Shown piece by piece: positions 60,278-64,000 of a stretch of 64,000 nt of DNA. This stretch comes from Streptomyces sp. V1I1 (GTDB taxonomy: Bacteria > Actinomycetota > Actinomycetes > Streptomycetales > Streptomycetaceae), in NCBI RefSeq assembly GCF_030817355.1, contig NZ_JAUSZH010000001.1:2846501-2910500 (forward strand), read 5' to 3'. The notes under the pieces were generated by a model. That model had not been told where the DNA came from, made no database searches, and worked only from the letters and a program-made list of their open reading frames with translations. A program made the position numbers and the translations under genes. Position 1 is the first letter of the stretch, and every line of letters starts with the position of its first letter.

Positions 60278-61612
60278 ATGCGTCGAAACTGCCGAAGATC
60301 CCTTGCCAGGGCGGCCGTTGCCGCCTTCTCCCTCTCCCTCCTCGCCACCCTCGCGCCCGCCGCCACCGCCACCCCCGGGCACGTCCAGCACCAAAAGCCC
60401 TCGTACAAGCGCGTCGGATACTTCACCCAGTGGGGCGTCTACGGCCGGGACTTCCAGGTCAAGGACATGGACACCAGCGGCCAGGCGGCCAGGCTCACCC
60501 ACATCAACTACGCCTTCGGGAACGTGAGTTCCGACGGCAAGTGCTTCACCGGCAGCGTCCCCGGCGAGGCGGACGCCTGGGCCGACTACGCCCGCCCGCT
60601 GGACGCCGCCGACTCGGTGGACGGTGTGGCCGACACCGCCGAGCAGCCGCTCGCGGGCAACTTCAACCAGCTGCGCGAGCTCAAGGCCAAGCACCCAGGC
60701 CTCAAGGTGCTGATCTCCCTGGGCGGCTGGAGCTGGTCCACCCACTTCTCGGACGCGGCCCGCACCCCCGTGTCCCGCAAGGCGTTCGTCTCCTCCTGCA
60801 TCGACCTCTACATCAAGGGCAACCTGCCCGTCGACGGAGCCCGCGGCGGCGCGGGCGCGGCAGCCGGGCTCTTCGACGGCGTCGACCTCGACTGGGAGTG
60901 GCCGGGCTCGGCGGGCGACACGGACACCGTGTACCGGCCCGAGGACAAGCAGAACTTCACCGCGCTGGTACGGGAGTTCAGGACGCAGCTCGACGCGCTC
61001 GGGAAGAAGGGGCGCAAGCACTACGAGCTGACCGCCTTCGTCCCGACCGCCCCAGCCAAGATCGACGCGGGCTTCGAGGTCCGCAAGATCATGCGCGACC
61101 TCGACTTCGTCAACCTCCAGGGCTACGACTTCCATGTCTCGGGCGAGAAGACCACCGCCCAGCAGTCCGCGCTGTACGCACGCGGCGACTTCAGCGTCGA
61201 CCAGACCGTCCGCGACTGGCAGCGCCGCGGGGCGCCCGCCCGCAAGCTGGTGATGGGCATGCCCTTCTACGGACAGGGCTGGACCGGCGTGACCGGTGGC
61301 GGCGACGGCCTGGGCCGGCCGGCGACAGCGCCGGCGCCCGCGACCTGGGCGGCCGGTTACGAGGACTACAAGGCTCTCAAGAAGCTGGCGGACTCGGGGA
61401 CGTACACACTCCACCGGGACCGGCGCGGCGGCCACGCCTGGCTCTTCGACGGCACCACCCTGTGGACGTACGACGATCCGCAGGTGCTGCGCGCCAAGAC
61501 CTCGTACATCCGTGAACGGGGTCTCGGCGGCGCGATGTTCTGGTCCCTGGACGGGGACACCGCGGACGGCGAGCTGATGACCGCCGTCGACCGCGGGCTC
61601 TCGCGCCGCTAG
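60278..61612 (+). CDS. Secreted GH18 chitinase
   Basis: The product has 444 residues from ATG at 60278. An ATG at 60251 is in frame but lies within the dre operator, so I reject it. A signal peptide (RSLARAAVAAFSLSLLATLAP, cleavage near ATATP) is followed by a single catalytic barrel. Its motifs are GYFTQWGVYGRDF, LTHINYAFG, SLGGWSWSTHFSD, and the catalytic FDGVDLDWEWPG with Glu as proton donor. MPFYGQGWTG and the final GGAMFWSLDGD strand follow. No chitin-binding domain is attached. It should hydrolyse chitin outside the cell. A hairpin overlapping the convergent gene's stop terminates it. Confidence 0.93.
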   Translation: MRRNCRRSLARAAVAAFSLSLLATLAPAATATPGHVQHQKPSYKRVGYFTQWGVYGRDFQVKDMDTSGQAARLTHINYAFGNVSSDGKCFTGSVPGEADAWADYARPLDAADSVDGVADTAEQPLAGNFNQLRELKAKHPGLKVLISLGGWSWSTHFSDAARTPVSRKAFVSSCIDLYIKGNLPVDGARGGAGAAAGLFDGVDLDWEWPGSAGDTDTVYRPEDKQNFTALVREFRTQLDALGKKGRKHYELTAFVPTAPAKIDAGFEVRKIMRDLDFVNLQGYDFHVSGEKTTAQQSALYARGDFSVDQTVRDWQRRGAPARKLVMGMPFYGQGWTGVTGGGDGLGRPATAPAPATWAAGYEDYKALKKLADSGTYTLHRDRRGGHAWLFDGTTLWTYDDPQVLRAKTSYIRERGLGGAMFWSLDGDTADGELMTAVDRGLSRR

Positions 61613-61640
61613 CTGTCGGGCGGGGCGGTAGCCGGACGAG

Positions 61641-61676
61641 TCCGGTGCCTGGGCTGTCGGTGGCTCAGGCGCCGGA
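61641..61676 (+). terminator. Chitinase terminator overlapping the convergent gene's end
   Basis: TCCGGTGCCTG (61641-61651) pairs with CAGGCGCCGGA (61666-61676) with one G-U pair and a 14-base loop. The right arm contains the last codons of the DUF4190 gene. Confidence 0.65.
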
Positions 61677-62783
61677 CGCTGTCGTGGACTCGTCCGCGGG
61701 CTTCTCGGTGGACTCCTGCGTGGACTCTTCGGCCGGCGGGGCCGCTTCCAGGCCGAGCGTGCGGCGGACGGAGATCTCGGTGCTCCCCGTGAGCGCGTCC
61801 TCGCCCTCATAGCCGTGGTCCCAGAAGGTGTCCTCGTCCTGCGCGAGGGCGGCCTTGTCCCAGTGGGCGCGTGCCCGGTCGTACTCCTTCGCCCGCGCCT
61901 TCGCCCCTCCCGCCGCGGCTGCCGGCCAGCGGTGCTCGCGCAGGTTCTTCGCCTGTGCGGCGAGTGCGAGGGAGGTCTTCTGGGCCCAGCCCCGGTACCC
62001 CACGGGGTCGTCGGTGAATCCCCCCTCCGGGTCGGCCACATGGACAGCCGACTCTGCCTTCAAAAAGGCGAGTTGGTGCGGGTCGAGTGTGGTGGCATCG
62101 CGCCGTACCGACCCTTGGATCTTGGCACCGTCGGTGGCGAAGGCACAGGTCACGGCATCGTCACCGAGCCGCCAGCTCCGCTTGGTCGGCAGGTAGTAAT
62201 ACGTCTCGGTCCCCTTCGGCACCGCCCACGGGTCCAGTGCGTACGCGTCGTTGATCTCCTGACAGCGCTCGTAGGCGAGCTCGTCGAGGCGGCTCTCGCC
62301 GGGATAGGAGTCGTAGCCGCGGACCTGGAAGCCGCCGGAGACCTCCGCCTCGTGCTTGCCCGCGCAGTCCACCACAGCGACGTCCGCGGTCTCCTGCTCC
62401 TGGACGCCGCTGCCGGGGAGGTTGAAGCAGTCGCCCTTGCGCAGATCCAGGGTGCTGCGCGAGCGGGACGCCTCGTCCATGCCCTTGCGGAACCCGTCCC
62501 AGGCCTCGCCGATCCCGCCGTTGGCAACCGCGACGAGCAGCAGCGCCGTACTGATCGAGGAGAGAGCGATGCCCGCGATCGCCATGCCCTTCCCCCGCTC
62601 TCCCCTCTTCTTGATCTGAGAGAGGGCTATCAGTCCGAGGACCAGGCCGAGCGGCGGCACACAGCAGACGATCCCGACGACGAGGGAGGCGATGGAGAGG
62701 CCGTTCACGGACGGCCTGGGGGCGTACTGCGGATATGGCTGCCAGCCCTGGGTGGATGGGTCCACGACTACGGCGCTCCTCAT
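61665..62783 (-). CDS. DUF4190/septum-formation-like membrane protein
   Basis: The product has 372 residues from ATG at 62783; a GTG at 62765 has AGGAG upstream and may be the real start. Two membrane helices form the DUF4190 unit (SIASLVVGIVCCVPPLGLVLGL and GMAIAGIALSSISTALLLVAVA) joined by IALSQIKKRGERGKG. The outside part begins LDLRKGDCFNLPG with VAVVDCAGKHEAEVSGGFQV, the Septum_form/DUF4352-like motif with paired cysteines, repeated once weakly. The tail is Glu/Ser/Thr-rich. A role at the septum is suggested by name only. It lies between the chitinase and a subtilisin gene. Confidence 0.8.
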   Translation of the reverse strand: MRSAVVVDPSTQGWQPYPQYAPRPSVNGLSIASLVVGIVCCVPPLGLVLGLIALSQIKKRGERGKGMAIAGIALSSISTALLLVAVANGGIGEAWDGFRKGMDEASRSRSTLDLRKGDCFNLPGSGVQEQETADVAVVDCAGKHEAEVSGGFQVRGYDSYPGESRLDELAYERCQEINDAYALDPWAVPKGTETYYYLPTKRSWRLGDDAVTCAFATDGAKIQGSVRRDATTLDPHQLAFLKAESAVHVADPEGGFTDDPVGYRGWAQKTSLALAAQAKNLREHRWPAAAAGGAKARAKEYDRARAHWDKAALAQDEDTFWDHGYEGEDALTGSTEISVRRTLGLEAAPPAEESTQESTEKPADESTTASGA

Positions 62784-62829
62784 CGAGATCGTACGAACAG
62801 GCGCGCGGATCATACGCCCACCCAGATGG

Positions 62830-62861
62830 GAGGGGGCGGCCGCCGTGGCGACCGCCCCCTC
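62830..62861 (-). terminator. Terminator of the subtilisin gene
   Basis: A perfect 10-bp stem, GAGGGGGCGG (62830-62839) with 62852-62861, has a 12-base loop and lies 31 bases past the protease stop on the minus strand. Confidence 0.75.
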
Positions 62862-62892
62862 CGTCTCACTCAGAGTTCAGAACTGCGCTAGC

Positions 62893-64000
62893 TCAGAACT
62901 GAAGCGCCCAGGAGTCGATCTTGCCGACGTCCTGTGCCGCGTTGTCGCTGACCCGCAGCTTCCACGTGCCGTTCGCGACCTCGGACGAGGCGTTGACCGT
63001 GTACGTGGTGTTGATGTTGTCCGTGCTGCCGCCGGCGCCATACGCCTTCAGCGTGTACGCGGTACCGTCCGGCGCGATCAGCTGGACCTGGAGGTCACCG
63101 ATGTACGTGTGCTGGATGGCAACGGGCACCTGCAGGGCGGCCGGAGCGTTCCCGGTGACTCCGCTGGCGGTGATCGGCGACTCGGCGGTGGCGAAGTCGC
63201 TGATCGTGAAGTCCGCGGTGTTCTCGAACTTCTTGCCGGGCGGCTGGGTGTCACCGCTGCCGACGAACAGCAGGCGGTTCGGCGAGCCGGTGCCCGGGTT
63301 GCTCACCGCGCCGCTCGTCGCGGCGGTGGTCAGGGCCGTGGAGACCTGGGCCGGGGAGGCGGTCTTGTTGGCCGCGAGGTAGAGCGCCGCCGCGCCCGCG
63401 ACGTGCGGGGTCGCCATAGACGTGCCGGAGATCGTGTTCGTCGCCGAGTCGCTGGTGTTCCAGGACGAGGTGATCGACGAGCCCGGGGCGAAGATGTCCA
63501 GCACGGTGCCGAAGTTGGAGAAGCTGGAGCGGGCGTCGGTGCTGGTCGTGGAGCCGACGGTGATGGCCTCCGCGACGCGCGCGGGCGAGTAGTTGGAGGC
63601 GTTGGAGCTGTCGTTGCCCGCCGCGACCGCGTAGGTGACGCCGGAGGCGATGGAGTTGCGCACCGCCGTGTCGAGGGCGGTGTCGATGCCGCCGCCCAGG
63701 CTCATGTTGGCGACCGCCGGCTTGACGGCGTTCTGCGTCACCCAGTCGATGCCGGCGACGACCTGCGCGGTCGTGCCCGAGCCCTGGTTGTTGAGCACCC
63801 GGACGCCGACGATCTTGGCCTTCTTGGCCACGCCGTAGGACGAACCGGCGACGGTGCCGGCCACATGCGTGCCGTGGCCGTTGCCGTCCTGCGCGGTGTT
63901 GTCGTTGTCGATGGCGTCATAGCCGTACGACGCCCGGCCGCCGAAGTTGCTGTGGGTGATCCGTACACCGGTGTCGATGATGTACGCGGTCACACCCTCA
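62893..64000 (-). CDS. S8 subtilisin-like serine protease with P-domain (5' end outside window)
   Basis: The 3' part of the gene encodes at least 369 residues; the frame is open through the window edge. The catalytic Asp lies in AYIIDTGVRI near the start of the visible part, His in DGNGHGTHVAGTVAG, the oxyanion Asn in AVAAGNDSS and Ser in ISGTSMATPHVAGAAAL, all with proteinase K-type spacing. After about residue 255 a P/Homo B domain follows (KFENTADFTISD, then WKLRVSDNAAQDVGKIDSWAL), which stabilises such proteases. The signal peptide and I9 propeptide are presumably beyond 64000. It is an exported protease, probably degradative. Confidence 0.93.
   Translation of the reverse strand, partial: EGVTAYIIDTGVRITHSNFGGRASYGYDAIDNDNTAQDGNGHGTHVAGTVAGSSYGVAKKAKIVGVRVLNNQGSGTTAQVVAGIDWVTQNAVKPAVANMSLGGGIDTALDTAVRNSIASGVTYAVAAGNDSSNASNYSPARVAEAITVGSTTSTDARSSFSNFGTVLDIFAPGSSITSSWNTSDSATNTISGTSMATPHVAGAAALYLAANKTASPAQVSTALTTAATSGAVSNPGTGSPNRLLFVGSGDTQPPGKKFENTADFTISDFATAESPITASGVTGNAPAALQVPVAIQHTYIGDLQVQLIAPDGTAYTLKAYGAGGSTDNINTTYTVNASSEVANGTWKLRVSDNAAQDVGKIDSWALQF

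Noticed and set aside
60170..62041. A 623-residue minus-strand frame opposite the chitinase
   Set aside because: It spans the chitinase, its promoter with the dre site, and the end of a convergent gene; no recognisable domain.
1..64000. tRNA, rRNA, replication origin, integrase or prophage genes
   Set aside because: I looked for cloverleaf-like CCA ends, DnaA-box clusters, and tyrosine or serine recombinases and saw none; the only transposase is the IS30-type one.

Overview
The window is chromosomal DNA from a high-GC actinobacterium, almost certainly a Streptomyces. The reasons are: roughly 70% GC with strong third-position bias; frequent GTG/TTG starts; a mycothiol gene (mshB); a single-polypeptide actinobacterial succinate dehydrogenase membrane subunit; a DasR-type site on a chitinase promoter; and Streptomyces-type DUF families (DUF3117, DUF6113). 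From memory, gene order resembles the S. coelicolor SCO5106-SCO5150 region read in reverse, and the left part also parallels the M. tuberculosis sigE region. No tRNA, rRNA or CRISPR was found.

Left part (1-19.8 kb). DUF1003 protein and Mrp; then an envelope-stress block on the minus strand (ECF sigma factor, zinc anti-sigma factor, HtrA protease, TatB), with an O-methyltransferase divergent from the sigma gene. The sigma gene carries an ECF-type promoter that suggests autoregulation. Next come DUF3117, an enoyl-CoA hydratase, tag, a DivIVA-like protein, a FolP2-type dihydropteroate synthase, LOG, dapE, a lysozyme-fold-like anchored protein, a small secreted protein, dapC, ferredoxin, a GNAT and a SirB1-type protein. 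An IS30-family element sits in the folP2/LOG gap.

Middle (19.8-31 kb). A decayed STAND/NACHT-like gene with HEAT-type repeats and a G7-tract frameshift, recQ, a small barrel protein, a membrane-anchored peptidoglycan-binding-like protein with a huge disordered N-terminus, DUF6113, mshB, a small membrane protein, an S9 peptidase, a repeat-rich 415-base gap, and a membrane protein.

Peptide-uptake block (31-48 kb). Two complete five-gene oligopeptide ABC operons (binding protein, two permeases, two ATPases) lie in tandem on the minus strand and are clearly paralogous. They are followed by typA and a large solo family-5 binding lipoprotein. This neighbourhood is where the bldK developmental transporter lies in S. 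coelicolor.

Right part (48-64 kb). A small coiled-coil protein with the succinate dehydrogenase operon sdhCAB; a 175-base MITE beginning on the sdhB stop codon; a GH18-like membrane-anchored hydrolase; a multidomain PP2C phosphatase and a paralogous RsbW-type kinase; a NUDIX hydrolase; a 59-residue SPOR-like protein; an NCS1 transporter with an eight-cysteine tail and its GntR regulator; a DasR-site chitinase; a DUF4190 protein; and a subtilisin cut by the window end.

No obviously new multi-gene system was found. The best leads are the degenerate STAND remnant, the MITE on the sdhB stop, the duplicated coupling junction after mshB, the cysteine-rich NCS1 tail and the non-canonical methyltransferase start.
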